From positions 27,264 through 91,263 of the IMG/VR virus record IMGVR_UViG_3300010885_011634: a stretch of DNA of 64,000 nucleotides; one strand, given 5' to 3'. Of this stretch, positions 8,294-17,700 are shown piece after piece. The position numbers were made by a program, and so were the translations under genes. Each line of letters opens with the position of its first letter. Within the stretch, counting starts at the first letter, position 1. This stretch comes from a virus. The notes beneath the pieces are model-generated. The model had not been told where the DNA came from and did not search any database. It saw nothing but the letters and a program-made list of their open reading frames with translations.

Positions 8294-8301
8294 TATTTAT
8301 C
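8294..8301 (-). promoter_or_regulatory. Late promoter GATAAATA, 5 nt before the ATG
   Basis: GATAAATA then CACTT then the ATG at 8286-8288. The octamer overlaps the terminase stop codon (8300-8302). There is no space for a Shine-Dalgarno sequence. Confidence 0.65.
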
Positions 8302-9886
8302 AATATCCTGTACTGATGAAGATTGGCATAGGTAGCTGATCTTCGGTTAATTTTTCGCTCATTTTTTCGTAAATCTTAGGATCCCAGTCTGCTAACACAT
8401 TAGCCATACGAATGATTAACAACGTACTCGATACTAAGTCATCGTGTTCACCGGATTTAGCACTAAACCCTGTAGCATGAGCCACGTAGGTTTTAAGTTC
8501 TGAAATCAATGGTTTAGAATGTATTTTCATTTTTTGTGTTTCTAACATATTTTTAAGTTGACTACATCCTGCTATTTTAGTACGATGCGTGGTGTTAAAG
8601 CCTTTGCGGAATTTACGGATATGTCCACGTCTAATAGGCTCGCTTAAGAATAACCCATTAAAGTTTTCTTCACCTAAATCACTAATAACAATTAGTGCTG
8701 CTTCACCTAGCGTGTTGTTTTCAACACTATAGTAAATCTGAGGGGCATTACCTTTTTCAATTCCTCGATCGTTGATGTAACGACATATTTCTCGTAGATG
8801 TTTAACTTGACTTTGAATTGGCGTTAGATTATGATGCCACTCTGCTACTTGTTCCATGCTAGGCATTTCATATACCTGGATAGCACCGTAGTCGCCACCA
8901 GTACCTAGACTAGGATCTAGAGCTACTAGATATGTACAGCGTGGGTCAATATCTTTGTACCAACGTGTTTGACCCATTGTCATTGTTGGTTCATCGCCTT
9001 TCATCTCTGCAAGACGTACTGCGTTAATTAGTGTTTCGTCAAAGATTAAGAATTCGCAATCAAACTCTCGACGGAATCGTTCTTCACCAATTTTAGCACG
9101 TTCTGTTGCTGCCCATACCTCGTCACGATCTGGATGTTCTGCCCAGTGTGCAAAGTAACTGTAAAATCCGTTAGTTCCTAATTGTTGTTCGTTACCAAAC
9201 TCGTCAAACTTTTTGTTAGCCTCAGTCCAAATTAACGCAAACTGATCTTCGTCTGAGTTTGGTGTTGATGTAATAATACACTTACCACCTGTTGACAATG
9301 TTGGTGATAACGCAGTCCAAAACTCTTTGGCTTTTTCTGGCGGTTGTACAAACGCAAACTCATCACAATAAATTAATGAAAGAGATTTACCACGACCGGT
9401 ATTTTCTGTAGTTGTTGTTGCTTGAATACGTGCTCCATTGTCGTATTCAATTGAGTTTCTATTGTATGTATGAACACCGGCACGAATAAAATCAGGCAAG
9501 TTCTCGTAGCCAAAACGGTAACGATTCATAATATCCTGCGCACCTTCGTATTTGTGAGCAGCAATTAATACTTGTGCTTCCGGTACAAACATAGTATACC
9601 ACAATAAGTATCCTGTGGCACAGGTAGTTTTACCCATCTGTCGAGGTAACATAGCAATACATTGTTTGTTTTCGTGGTATGCTTGAATTAATCTTTCTTG
9701 ATATTCGTACGGCACAAAAGGAATACTGCCCCGGACAGGATGTTGGATCTTTAAGAAGTTTTTACAGAAGTATAATGGACCATTAACTGGATCCATACAG
9801 GCTTCTAAATGCTTTACTTCCTCTAGTGTATATCGTTGAGGAGCGTGGGCTTTCTTAATTAAATTACCGTCTAATGATTTTGCCAT
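8300..9886 (-). CDS. 17: Terminase large subunit (gp17-like), 528 aa
   Basis: This is the ATPase/nuclease motor that packages and cuts concatemeric DNA at the portal. Residues 80-88 are LPRQMGKTT (Walker A), LIYCDE at 171-176 is Walker B with its catalytic glutamate, and ITSTPN at about 205-210 is the coupling motif. The C-terminal RNase H-like nuclease shows D324 in VALDPS, a central E389 in YSVENN and paired Asp residues in GEHDDLVSS (479-486). All key residues are present and the length is near T4 gp17 (610 aa), so the enzyme should be active. It is preceded by AGTAAATA five bases before its ATG and, further upstream, by a terminator. Confidence 0.97.
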   Translation of the reverse strand: MAKSLDGNLIKKAHAPQRYTLEEVKHLEACMDPVNGPLYFCKNFLKIQHPVRGSIPFVPYEYQERLIQAYHENKQCIAMLPRQMGKTTCATGYLLWYTMFVPEAQVLIAAHKYEGAQDIMNRYRFGYENLPDFIRAGVHTYNRNSIEYDNGARIQATTTTENTGRGKSLSLIYCDEFAFVQPPEKAKEFWTALSPTLSTGGKCIITSTPNSDEDQFALIWTEANKKFDEFGNEQQLGTNGFYSYFAHWAEHPDRDEVWAATERAKIGEERFRREFDCEFLIFDETLINAVRLAEMKGDEPTMTMGQTRWYKDIDPRCTYLVALDPSLGTGGDYGAIQVYEMPSMEQVAEWHHNLTPIQSQVKHLREICRYINDRGIEKGNAPQIYYSVENNTLGEAALIVISDLGEENFNGLFLSEPIRRGHIRKFRKGFNTTHRTKIAGCSQLKNMLETQKMKIHSKPLISELKTYVAHATGFSAKSGEHDDLVSSTLLIIRMANVLADWDPKIYEKMSEKLTEDQLPMPIFISTGY

Positions 9887-9891
9887 ATTGT

Positions 9892-9899
9892 TATTTACT
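9892..9899 (-). promoter_or_regulatory. Late promoter AGTAAATA, 5 nt before the terminase ATG
   Basis: AGTAAATA, then ACAAT, then the ATG at 9884-9886 on the minus strand. The terminator at 9901-9928 lies immediately upstream, so the terminase needs its own promoter, which supports this call. Confidence 0.65.
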
Positions 9900-9900
9900 G

Positions 9901-9928
9901 AAAAAAATAGGCTCCGAAGAGCCTATTT
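9901..9928 (-). terminator. Intrinsic terminator with TTCG tetraloop
   Basis: Minus-strand stem AAATAGGCTC, loop TTCG, GAGCCTATTT, running into seven T residues. UUCG-loop terminators are common in T4-like phages. It ends the transcript of the 147-aa virion gene. Confidence 0.92.
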
Positions 9929-9945
9929 GGATTTAACAATTTATA

Positions 9946-10389
9946 TTAAGCAAATGTTAAACCAGTCAATGCTACGTTTGTAATAGTAACACTACCCGAA
10001 CCGCCTAATGCTGCTAAGATCACAGCTTCTAAATTAGTGTACGAAGTATCTGGAGAACCACTAGTAGCACCGTAAAGCGCACCAGTATCTGTTTTATTAG
10101 CATTCACTAGTGCAATGAATTGATTAGCACCAGATGCTGTTGGAATACCAACATAGTAAATTTCTGCTAAACTTTGTAACGCAAAAACTGCTTTAGACAG
10201 ATTGCTGTCTGCAACCGTCGGCGTTGTTGTAAAGTTATATGCTGAAGAAACAATTTTAATTGCCTGTAGTTTTGGTGTACCAAAACTTGTATACGGTCCA
10301 ACACCTGCTGAGCCATCACCTAATAATTTTTTAGCATTAGTTGTGATAGCTGTGCCGTTAGCGGCATCATATGCGAATAAATCAGCCAT
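9946..10389 (-). CDS. Small virion-type protein, 147 aa, unknown
   Basis: I do not recognise the family. It is rich in Ala, Thr, Ser and Gly with almost no Cys, Trp or His, a composition typical of phage capsid-decoration or tail proteins. It begins MADLFAYDAANGTAITTNAK and ends with a beta-rich VTITNVALTGLTFA. Its ATG overlaps the preceding TAA (TAATG at 10387-10391), behind an AAAGGAGC ribosome site. It lies between terminase subunit genes and is closed by a strong terminator, so it is likely an abundant late protein. Confidence 0.65.
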   Translation of the reverse strand: MADLFAYDAANGTAITTNAKKLLGDGSAGVGPYTSFGTPKLQAIKIVSSAYNFTTTPTVADSNLSKAVFALQSLAEIYYVGIPTASGANQFIALVNANKTDTGALYGATSGSPDTSYTNLEAVILAALGGSGSVTITNVALTGLTFA

Positions 10390-11084
10390 TATTTTGCTCC
10401 TTTAGTTTCTGCTAATCTTTGTAATAGTTCTGCACGGATAGCAGCACGTAAGTCTCCCTCTGGCATTGACATTGGATTGTCACCAGCTTGGTAACTGTGT
10501 TTATGTTGGCCTTTAGGACGATTCATTCCGCCTGCTAATTTGTTAATCATATATTCAGTGTCTTTAACTTCAGGTCCTGATACGCCATCTGGGGCATTGC
10601 CAAATGCTTCCTCTTTATCTTTTGGTTCTTTTTCAGCATCGTGGTCGTCCATATCGTGGTCACCATCGCCGTCAATATCGCCCATTGCTTTTTGCATAGG
10701 GCTACTATCCATATCACCGCCTGGTTTATTATCATTGTCTGCATCGAAGTCAGGTAACATTTTTAATGGCGGAAGTTCTTGACGATCGGTTGACATTGCT
10801 GCCGGAGGAATCATATCAATACTTGGAATTGTCGTTGGTTCTTTTTGGTTGATCATATCTGGATTAACTTTAGTTAACAGTTTCATCAACTCACCAATGT
10901 CATCCATACCTTGCGCATTAATGTTTACACTCATGCTTGGTGGAGGTGTTTCTTTATGTTCCATTCCCATTGGAGCTGGAGGCATTTCGCCACACTCTTC
11001 AACTGGAACATCTGTTATTTGAATTGCTTCTGCTGTAGGTTGGTCTAACTCACGCATTTTAGCCATTAAATCATTAAAGTTCAT
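10389..11084 (-). CDS. Acidic low-complexity virion-type protein, 231 aa, unknown
   Basis: Largely disordered by composition: Pro/Met-rich segments at about 30-55 and 85-115, then an acidic stretch with DIDGDGDHDMDD (about 135-147), which resembles a DxDxDG calcium loop but is more likely low complexity. The C-terminus is helical and basic (LRAAIRAELLQRLAETKGAK). It starts with SD-like GGGAG before the ATG and is coupled by TAATG to the next gene. Placed among head and packaging genes, it may be an internal or scaffold-like protein; no specific function can be supported. Confidence 0.6.
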   Translation of the reverse strand: MNFNDLMAKMRELDQPTAEAIQITDVPVEECGEMPPAPMGMEHKETPPPSMSVNINAQGMDDIGELMKLLTKVNPDMINQKEPTTIPSIDMIPPAAMSTDRQELPPLKMLPDFDADNDNKPGGDMDSSPMQKAMGDIDGDGDHDMDDHDAEKEPKDKEEAFGNAPDGVSGPEVKDTEYMINKLAGGMNRPKGQHKHSYQAGDNPMSMPEGDLRAAIRAELLQRLAETKGAK

Positions 11085-11085
11085 A

Positions 11086-11649
11086 TTAACTCCCTATGGC
11101 GCTTTTAGCACCTTCCTTATTTTGTTTAGTCTTAGGCAGTTTATATTCACCTTGCCCGTTTTCTTTCTTTAATTGTTTAGCTGTTTTAGCCAAATCTTTT
11201 AAGAATCCTTTGTTAAAATCATCACCAAAATAATCTTTAGTTTTGATTTTTCCTGCTTCTTTGTAGCTTGCATCGTCTAATAATGCTTCACCGCTCGGTT
11301 CTGCTGTAGCTAAAATTTGATCTTGTTCTGATGGTTCGCCAGCGCCACGTACACGGAAACAACTTGCAGGAATGCCCATTTCTTTAATATCATTTGAAAT
11401 TTCAGGCGATGTAATTGGATATTCACAAATTACTTCGTAGATTGTTACTTCTGTATTTGGATGATCTGGAAAATCTAAAGGCAATGCTTGGATTGGGGTA
11501 GTTTTAATCTTTTCAAAAGTCATAACCTTACAACGCCCTAATCTTTCCTTTAAGTTTTCTTCAAACTTTTCAGGTAACGGCCCTGCAACTTTAATCTTAA
11601 AGTCGTATACTCTTTTGCCTTCGGCAAGATATTGCTTAAATGTCTTCAT
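11086..11649 (-). CDS. Virion-type protein with MKTFKQYLAE start, 187 aa
   Basis: The first residues MKTFKQYLAEG resemble the short amphipathic N-terminal tag seen on several T4-like head proteins that are cleaved by the prohead protease, although no classical cleavage site is obvious to me. A compact alpha/beta region follows (about 15-110, TEVTIYEVICEYPI) and the C-terminus is Lys-rich (about 125-187, LKDLAKTAKQLKKENGQGEY). It is transcribed from ACTAAATA five bases before the ATG, without a Shine-Dalgarno sequence. Its place between TerS-like and other virion genes suggests a structural role. Confidence 0.6.
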   Translation of the reverse strand: MKTFKQYLAEGKRVYDFKIKVAGPLPEKFEENLKERLGRCKVMTFEKIKTTPIQALPLDFPDHPNTEVTIYEVICEYPITSPEISNDIKEMGIPASCFRVRGAGEPSEQDQILATAEPSGEALLDDASYKEAGKIKTKDYFGDDFNKGFLKDLAKTAKQLKKENGQGEYKLPKTKQNKEGAKSAIGS

Positions 11650-11654
11650 AGTAG

Positions 11655-11662
11655 TATTTAGT
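11655..11662 (-). promoter_or_regulatory. Late promoter ACTAAATA, 5 nt before the ATG
   Basis: ACTAAATA, then CTACT, then the ATG at 11647-11649. It overlaps the stop region of the upstream gp16-like gene. Candidate leaderless start. Confidence 0.6.
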
Positions 11663-12140
11663 CCTTTTGACCCAATTTCTTAAGTAGCTCGTTGCGATCT
11701 GTAATTACATAACCTTGCCCGTTGATAATATCGTTTGGATCATCGGGTTGATCTTTGTCCATTTTTAGCTTTTTAAGCTGTAAATCCACAGCTTTTAACT
11801 TCTTATCTAATTTAGCAGTCTTAGCAGTAATAGCATTACCTAACATACTCGATGCCACTTCAAAAATGCGGCCGCTGTAACGCACTTCTACGTTCATACC
11901 TAAATCCATTAAATCGTCGTATGCTTGTTCTGCTTTGGTGGCTAGATGATCTAACTCTTTATCATCAAGATCATCTAATTCTTGGATCTGTGGTAACGTA
12001 CTAGTTATACGCTGTATCTCTCTACTGGTCTTTTCAATGTTATCAACAGCTTCATGAGTAGGTTTTTCTATAGGAGCTGGTTCAGCTTCTACAGGCTTTG
12101 ATTCTTCTAAATTAAAAAGTTCTTCTAGTTTTTTCGTCAT
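11658..12140 (-). CDS. 16: Terminase small subunit (gp16-like), 160 aa
   Basis: gp16 forms rings that recognise DNA and regulate the gp17 motor. An acidic, disordered N-terminus is followed by a helical pair containing AYDDLMDLGMNVEVRYSG (about 73-90), RIFEVASSMLGNAITAKTAK (91-110) and the basic coiled coil KKLKAVDLQLKKLKMD (113-128), the oligomerisation core pattern of marine T4-like small terminases. Length matches T4 gp16 (164 aa). Upstream, GATAAGTA sits four bases before the ATG, one mismatch from the late octamer. It is separated from gp17 by three virion genes, unlike T4. Confidence 0.8.
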   Translation of the reverse strand: MTKKLEELFNLEESKPVEAEPAPIEKPTHEAVDNIEKTSREIQRITSTLPQIQELDDLDDKELDHLATKAEQAYDDLMDLGMNVEVRYSGRIFEVASSMLGNAITAKTAKLDKKLKAVDLQLKKLKMDKDQPDDPNDIINGQGYVITDRNELLKKLGQKD

Positions 12141-12147
12141 ACTTTAC

Positions 12148-12588
12148 TTATCTGCGTTTGGCGCCTTGATGGAAAATCTCGCCTTCATTAACTACACGAA
12201 ACTTTAATCCCTGTTGCTTACACCAAGCATTTGCAGCTTCCCATTTAGCCATATTTTTAACATACTGCTGTTGGTTATATTGGCTCTTGCCAACTTTTTC
12301 TAACATTGTTTGACTTTCAGGTTTAACTTCTACAACCTCAGCATGTTTGCCACCTGTTTTGTCGCTGTAAACAATGAAAAAATCTGGGACATAAATTGTG
12401 TATTTGCCAGTTAACGGATCTCTATAGGGTATTTGAATACTTTCACTTGCCCATTTTTCAACACCCTGGTGTTCGTCAAGCATGCGCATAAACACAAATT
12501 CCCAACTACTGCGAGCCAGAGGTGTTTTCTTCCCTACATACTTCTCAGGATTTTTCATTTCAAAACGACCCTGTGCAAATTTTGCCAT
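12148..12588 (-). CDS. 4: gp4-like head completion protein (PD-(D/E)xK nuclease fold), 146 aa
   Basis: T4 gp4 (gp50/gp4) completes the packaged head and has a TnsA-like nuclease fold. Characteristic segments are visible: FEMKNPEKYVGKKTPLARSS (9-28), WEFVFMRMLDEHQGVEKWAS with E30, YVPDFFIVY with D69, and VVEVKPESQ with E87 and K89. These residues together give a PD-(D/E)xK-type site. Length agrees with T4 gp4 (150 aa). The ATG overlaps the upstream TAA (TAATG). It lies beside the small terminase gene, consistent with a late head-maturation role. Confidence 0.85.
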   Translation of the reverse strand: MAKFAQGRFEMKNPEKYVGKKTPLARSSWEFVFMRMLDEHQGVEKWASESIQIPYRDPLTGKYTIYVPDFFIVYSDKTGGKHAEVVEVKPESQTMLEKVGKSQYNQQQYVKNMAKWEAANAWCKQQGLKFRVVNEGEIFHQGAKRR

Positions 12589-12953
12589 TACGGAGATATA
12601 TTTCTAGATTGATTTACAACTACATTAGTAGTTCTAAATCCTAACGTGCTGGTTGGAGTTCTATTGTTATTTAGAACTTCGCCAACTACTTGACTTAGGC
12701 CAAGCCCGTCAAACTGCTCAAGACTATCTAGTATTGAATAAATTGGGGTTCCGTCTAATTTTGCTTGTTTTAACAATACTGTAGCTACGACTAATGCTGC
12801 ATCGTCTTCAAACCCTTTTTTCTTAAAAAAAGATACAGTACTGTTAACGTCATTAGCATTAAATTCTAATGTTTCCTGACCATAGTTATTAAAAAATAAC
12901 TTTGTACCTGCTGCGCTATCTTCGCTATTTGTTATAGGTAAATTAGTTGCCAT
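12588..12953 (-). CDS. Conserved-type virion protein of unknown function, 121 aa
   Basis: I do not recognise the family. The protein has a Ser/Asn-rich N-terminus, a helical middle (DDAALVVATVLLKQAKLDG, about 50-68) and a polar C-terminus with NNNRTPTSTLGFRT. No membrane segment or catalytic motif is evident. It is sandwiched between the gp54-like gene and gp4, with a one-base TAATG overlap with gp4, so a minor tail or head-completion component is plausible. No more specific claim can be made. Confidence 0.55.
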   Translation of the reverse strand: MATNLPITNSEDSAAGTKLFFNNYGQETLEFNANDVNSTVSFFKKKGFEDDAALVVATVLLKQAKLDGTPIYSILDSLEQFDGLGLSQVVGEVLNNNRTPTSTLGFRTTNVVVNQSRNISP

Positions 12954-12960
12954 GATGGTC

Positions 12961-14049
12961 CTATACTATTGGATTGCCGCCGGCCATTATCTTAGGCGCT
13001 GCAATAGTTGTGTCTGTATTAGTTGAACTCTTAGGAAATACTGCACCAACTACTCCGCCTACAGTTGAAACTGCGGTTGCTATATTTGCTGGATTACTTA
13101 AAATATTGATAGCTTCTTGTTTGAGGCCTTCTTTAGTAAGAGAATTAAAGTTTTTATAAGTGTTTACAGTTTTAATTGCTGTGCCTAGGAATCCACCAAA
13201 ACTATCAAACGTTGACCCATTGGCCACATCACCAAATATACTTTCTAATCCGTCAAGCACACCGCCGTCGCCTGTTAAGTTAGCAACTCCTCCGCCTGCA
13301 ACACTTAGAGGACTTGGTACTGTATCGTAATGTAATGTTGCAAAACCTTTTGGGCTGTTAATAGTACAGTTACCTGCAGAGTATTTTACAGCTTCGTATT
13401 CTAAAGTCATATTACTTTCTAAGAATTCAGTTGCTGAATAGTCAACACTACCGTGACTCCATGATTTAATTCTTGGATTGACTAATGTGTATCCTAAAAA
13501 TCTTCTACGGCTCATTGTATAGATGCTGATAGATTTGAAAAACGGAGTAGATATATTGTTATCCATACCGTATCTAAAATTATCTAATGGAGTTTTAGTT
13601 GAACGTAAATGATTCATGTTGTATGCTGAGGTAGGGTTATGCCTATCAGCTACATAATATCCGTAATAAATTGCCCACAATGCATTTACAATTCCTGCGC
13701 TGTCATCATGTAACGCGATGTTTACAGGTTCATAATTGAAATTCTTATAGACAATCTTTTTTCTATTATATTGATTTTTAACAATACTGTCAAAATTATA
13801 CTTAGGCAGGTCTGCTGCCTTAACTAACATTCCAACTTCGTCGCCGTGTTTTGCGGTAAACGATGGAGCTTTAATTGCTGATTTGTCTAATTCAAATCTA
13901 ACATAAAATAGAAATTTAGTTCGAGGCGATAATCTATAGGTATCGTCGATGAATAGTCTAGTGGCATGCTGCCAGCTACCTACTAGCCCTTTAGGATTAG
14001 TAAGTCCGGTACCGACACCAGTAAGAAAACGTGTAAATTTATTGGCCAT
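12961..14049 (-). CDS. 54: Baseplate tail-tube initiator-like protein (gp54-like), 362 aa
   Basis: In T4, gp54 caps the baseplate hub and starts tube polymerisation, and it shares the gp19 tube fold. Residues 40-220 look like this fold: TKFLFYVRFELD, VKAADLPKYNFD, VYKNFNYEPVNIALHDD, then FKSISIYTMSRRRFLGYTL and NPRIKSWSHGSVDYSA. The C-terminal third is Gly/Ala/Val-rich and weakly hydrophobic, as in tube-initiator proteins. It directly follows gp19 on the same strand. It could instead be a second tube-like protein (gp48-like); the choice of gp54 is by length and position. CATAAATA lies four bases before its ATG. Confidence 0.6.
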   Translation of the reverse strand: MANKFTRFLTGVGTGLTNPKGLVGSWQHATRLFIDDTYRLSPRTKFLFYVRFELDKSAIKAPSFTAKHGDEVGMLVKAADLPKYNFDSIVKNQYNRKKIVYKNFNYEPVNIALHDDSAGIVNALWAIYYGYYVADRHNPTSAYNMNHLRSTKTPLDNFRYGMDNNISTPFFKSISIYTMSRRRFLGYTLVNPRIKSWSHGSVDYSATEFLESNMTLEYEAVKYSAGNCTINSPKGFATLHYDTVPSPLSVAGGGVANLTGDGGVLDGLESIFGDVANGSTFDSFGGFLGTAIKTVNTYKNFNSLTKEGLKQEAINILSNPANIATAVSTVGGVVGAVFPKSSTNTDTTIAAPKIMAGGNPIV

Positions 14050-14053
14050 ACAA

Positions 14054-14061
14054 TATTTATG
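14054..14061 (-). promoter_or_regulatory. Late promoter CATAAATA, 4 nt before the ATG
   Basis: CATAAATA, then TTGT, then the ATG at 14047-14049. The gp19 terminator lies directly upstream, so this gene must have its own promoter; no Shine-Dalgarno sequence is present. Confidence 0.65.
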
Positions 14062-14063
14062 TC

Positions 14064-14090
14064 ACAAAAAAACCCGGGGATACCGGGTTT
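14064..14090 (-). terminator. Intrinsic terminator after gp19
   Basis: Minus-strand stem AACCCGG / CCGGGTT (arms 14083-14089 and 14071-14077) followed by a run of seven T. It would end the gp18-gp19 transcript and keep the abundant tube message separate from the gp54-like gene. Confidence 0.9.
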
Positions 14091-14106
14091 CTTTGATTAA
14101 GGTCTA

Positions 14107-14751
14107 TTAACCTTGTGTACCTAAAGCGCCTGTAATTGCTTGTGTAGCGATCTGACGTCCAACTGCTGCGCCAATACCACCTTCTAAGCTAGTAGCTGTC
14201 TTATCAGCACCCCATTGTTCCATATTATCGAAACGAATTGTAAGTGCTACTGTTGCTTCTTCATTAGTACCGTATGCTAATTCACCGTAGTCTGCATTTT
14301 GTACAAAGCAACCATACAAGTTAATTGTTTCAAGAACTTTTGGTGCTAGGTTAGCGTTACCGCCGTCTAGTATTTCTGTTCTCATTGTAAACTTGTAATC
14401 AACACCTGAACGTGCAGATGCTTGTTCTAAGAAGTCAAATTGTTTCTGTATTTGTTGACCAACTAGTTTTTGTACTTCGCCACTTGCATCGTCACGTAGT
14501 GTCAATGTAACTGTTTCAAAGTTTGGTTTACCAGCTAGATATACTTTAGAGTTATAAACATCTAGTGTCATTTCTTCAAAGTTTACCTTTGGTCTTGTTA
14601 CGTCTTTAACTTGTTTTGTCAATTCAGTTGCTGCTGCAACGCCAAATCCTAATAAAGTAACACGGAAGCGATACTTAAGTTTTGGCATTAGCAGTACTTG
14701 CGTACCGCCTGCGGTTGGAACTGATAAATTATTTAATGATGTAATTGCCAT
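14107..14751 (-). CDS. 19: Tail tube protein (gp19-like), 214 aa
   Basis: gp19 hexamers stack into the rigid inner tube. The sequence shows the tube fold pattern: KLKYRFRVTLLGFG (about 24-37), VKDVTRPKVNFEEMTLDVYN (48-67), VYLAGKPNFETVTLTLRDDA and, near the end, ETINLYGCFVQNADYGELAY and ATVALTIRFDNMEQW. It is slightly longer than T4 gp19 (163 aa). It follows the sheath gene by two bases with an AGGAGAG ribosome site and is closed by a strong terminator. Two-gene sheath-tube units are the rule in contractile phages. Confidence 0.93.
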   Translation of the reverse strand: MAITSLNNLSVPTAGGTQVLLMPKLKYRFRVTLLGFGVAAATELTKQVKDVTRPKVNFEEMTLDVYNSKVYLAGKPNFETVTLTLRDDASGEVQKLVGQQIQKQFDFLEQASARSGVDYKFTMRTEILDGGNANLAPKVLETINLYGCFVQNADYGELAYGTNEEATVALTIRFDNMEQWGADKTATSLEGGIGAAVGRQIATQAITGALGTQG

Positions 14752-14753
14752 TT

Positions 14754-17700
14754 TTAGATCTCTCCTGTATTCTTGACACGCAATGGAATGTAAATGAACT
14801 CAACGGCCTTAACAGGTTCAATTGCGATATCTACCCATAGCTCATTACGATCAACCCTTGCTGCTGTGTTGTTAGTTTCATCACACACAACTGCAAAGTC
14901 ATATAAAGCACGTAAGCCCACTAATTCAAGCAATAAACTTTCAACTGCTTGTTTAATTTCATCACGTGTAATCTTATCATTTGGTTCAAAGATATATGGA
15001 CGAGCTAATTTGTTTAACTGACTACGTAAGTAAACTGTTAAACGTGCTACGTTGATTCGATCTAATGCACTTGCATTTCTTGCACGAGTTTTTTGACCAT
15101 AGTTAACTAAACCAACACCATTAAAGAATGTAATTGGATTAATTTTTAAGTCATAAAGTGTATCACGTTGACCTTCATTCAGAGCAACTGTTTGGAACTC
15201 ACCTGTGTTACCATCAATATAACCTACTGATGTTGCATTAGTGATGCCGCCACGTCTTGTACCTGCTGGTGCAAACCATGGATAACTTGCATTGTCACTT
15301 AGTGCAATAGTTTTCAACATCATATGTGTTGATGGAACAACTGCGTTTGAACCACTTAAGTCTGTTGTAAATCCGCTTGGATAAAACACAGCTAAGTATT
15401 CATCATATGTAACAATACCCATATCACCGTTATCTGTTACTAGTTCTGCGTTAGAACCCCAGTTAGTTAATGATGTAGCATCGCTTGGTAAACGTAATGG
15501 AGTGTCTGCAATAACAAATGCAGTTACACCACGATCAATGTTTAAGTTAACTAAGTTGCTCATTAGCTCAGGATATCCTGGGCAAGCAATTAAGTTAAAG
15601 TTACGACGTTCTTCATCACGGATCTCTGCGCTTGTATCAACTGCACTCTTAAGTGCTGCTACTACAACACCACGTTGTGCTTTGCGTAAGAATGATCCTG
15701 AACCATCTTCGTTATTTGCTGAAGCGGTAACCCAACGATCAACTTCTGTGTAAGTGCTCATTGACATTGCAGTAACTACCGCATTACCTAATGGACTGTT
15801 TGTAGAGTCAAAACGTTGATTGTCTTCTGTTTGATCAATAAAGTTTCTAACATATTTTTTAACGTTACCATCTGAACGACGTAGATTCCATAACAACATA
15901 CCTTTTGGATATAGTGCTGGATCCGGAGCATCTGGATCTAAATAGTTACTGGCTAATAATGTTGCAATTGAAGCTGCTGTATTGCCTGCTGCTCCGCTTG
16001 ATCCCCAACGTGCATCGGCAAATAAAATGCCGCTTTCTGTTGTTTGATCTGTTTTATCAACTAATTCCCATTTCTCTGAATTAGGAACTCCTTGGATGCT
16101 GCTGTTGTAGCGATAAATTGTTGGGAAGTTTTCTAGATCAGCTGTGCTAATCCATAAATCATTATCAACAAATGTTACACCGCCTGTGTATGGATTTGAT
16201 GCTGATACTGTAGGGCCTGTTGCACTAGTACTTGCAAAATTATTTGTATATCCAACCCATGTGCGACCGTTGTGTACCATGATATCAATTTCACTAACTT
16301 CTGAATTGTACCACATTTGGCCATCTGCTGGAGCATTATTTGGAGCCGAGCTTGCTGCTAAGAAATTATCAGCTGCTAATGGTTTCCAGTTTGAAGCTAC
16401 ATATTGCTCACTAGCACTGGCTGGTAGAGCATAGAAATTTGCTGTGCCTGTTAGTGCGTCAATGTTGAAGGCTGTATACAATCTTTCTAATGCTGTTAAA
16501 CTTGCACCACTTGCTGCAAAACGTAACTCACCGCCTTCCTTGTGTGTAATTACTAATTCATTGTCAGCAGTAACACCTGCTTCTAAGTAACTAGGAATTT
16601 CAACTGGATTAGCTGGATCTGAATTATCGTAACCAAAGTTTGCAATACCGTTAATTGTGTCTGCAATTGTTCTAGGATCATCAACTGTACCAGCAGCAGT
16701 AAATGTTAATGCTGTTGATACTAATGTTGCGCTGCCCGGAATACTTTGTTTAAGCGTCCAAGTCTTGTTACCACCAGCAATTAGATATGAACTTGTAACT
16801 GCTTTTGATGTGATCGAAGTTCCAGTGTTAGCACTTTTTGCTCTGACCCAAATTCTAAATGTTGCTGTTTCTGGTGAAGCATCGTATCTGTTATCTTCTA
16901 ATGCATTTGTTTGAACATATAATGCACTTTGTTCAATGTTTGCGCCACCACCTGAACGATCTAGGTAATATAATGCTGCGTGACTAGAGGCATAAATTGG
17001 AGCTGCTACTGAAACCCAAGTTTCTGTTGCAGAATTCCAACGTTTAACAATCCAACGTGCACCACTGTTTGGTTCTGTTGTCTTGATCCAGACTGATCCA
17101 CTTGGACGACCGTTTGTTAATGTTCCGCTACCATCATCATCGTCATCACCAATTTTGAAAGCTGGGATACTTGTGTGTGGGTTTTGTGTTAATTTAGGAC
17201 CATGGAATGTTCCTGCTGTTAACCCAATAGCTGATAGTGACAATGTTCCGGCAGCTACCGTAATAGCATTAGTTAGTGATGAATCGCCATCATTGCCTGC
17301 TAAATCACCACCGCCCATTTGGCCAGCATCAGCATATAGGTATAGTCTGCTGTTTACGACTCGAGCAGTAACACCATTAATTAACAAACCGTTGATAGTG
17401 TCTACTAAGCCGTTTACTGTATTATTTGGTGCCGATGCTACAGTAACTAATGTACCGTTAATTGTAAAATTACCAGCGGCAATTGCGCCAGTTACTGCTG
17501 AACTGCCTTTAATAGTAGGCCAGCTAGCTGCCCATTCTTGGCTACCAACTAATACCCAATCACCTGCATTAACGGCTGTGCCGCCACCTGCGATTCCGCC
17601 GTTTCCTGGGGACTTGTAATAAATTCTGCCATATTCTCTTGGTGCTGAAAATGTTCCAGGGCCGTCAACTGTTTGTAATACAACAGCATAATCACCAATA

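Noticed and set aside
8289-8303. TTG start five codons before the 660-aa gene
   Set aside because: The late octamer GATAAATA lies inside this stretch, and an ATG follows at the correct distance.
10640-10700. EF-hand-like DIDGDGDHDMDD in the 231-aa protein
   Set aside because: The surrounding helices of an EF-hand are absent and the region is generally low in complexity, so calcium binding is not supported.
17083-17619. 178-codon open frame on the plus strand inside gp18
   Set aside because: It is antisense to conserved-frame sheath sequence, lacks a start site or promoter, and its composition (Pro/Ser/Val) is that of a reversed Ala/Gly/Thr-rich gene.
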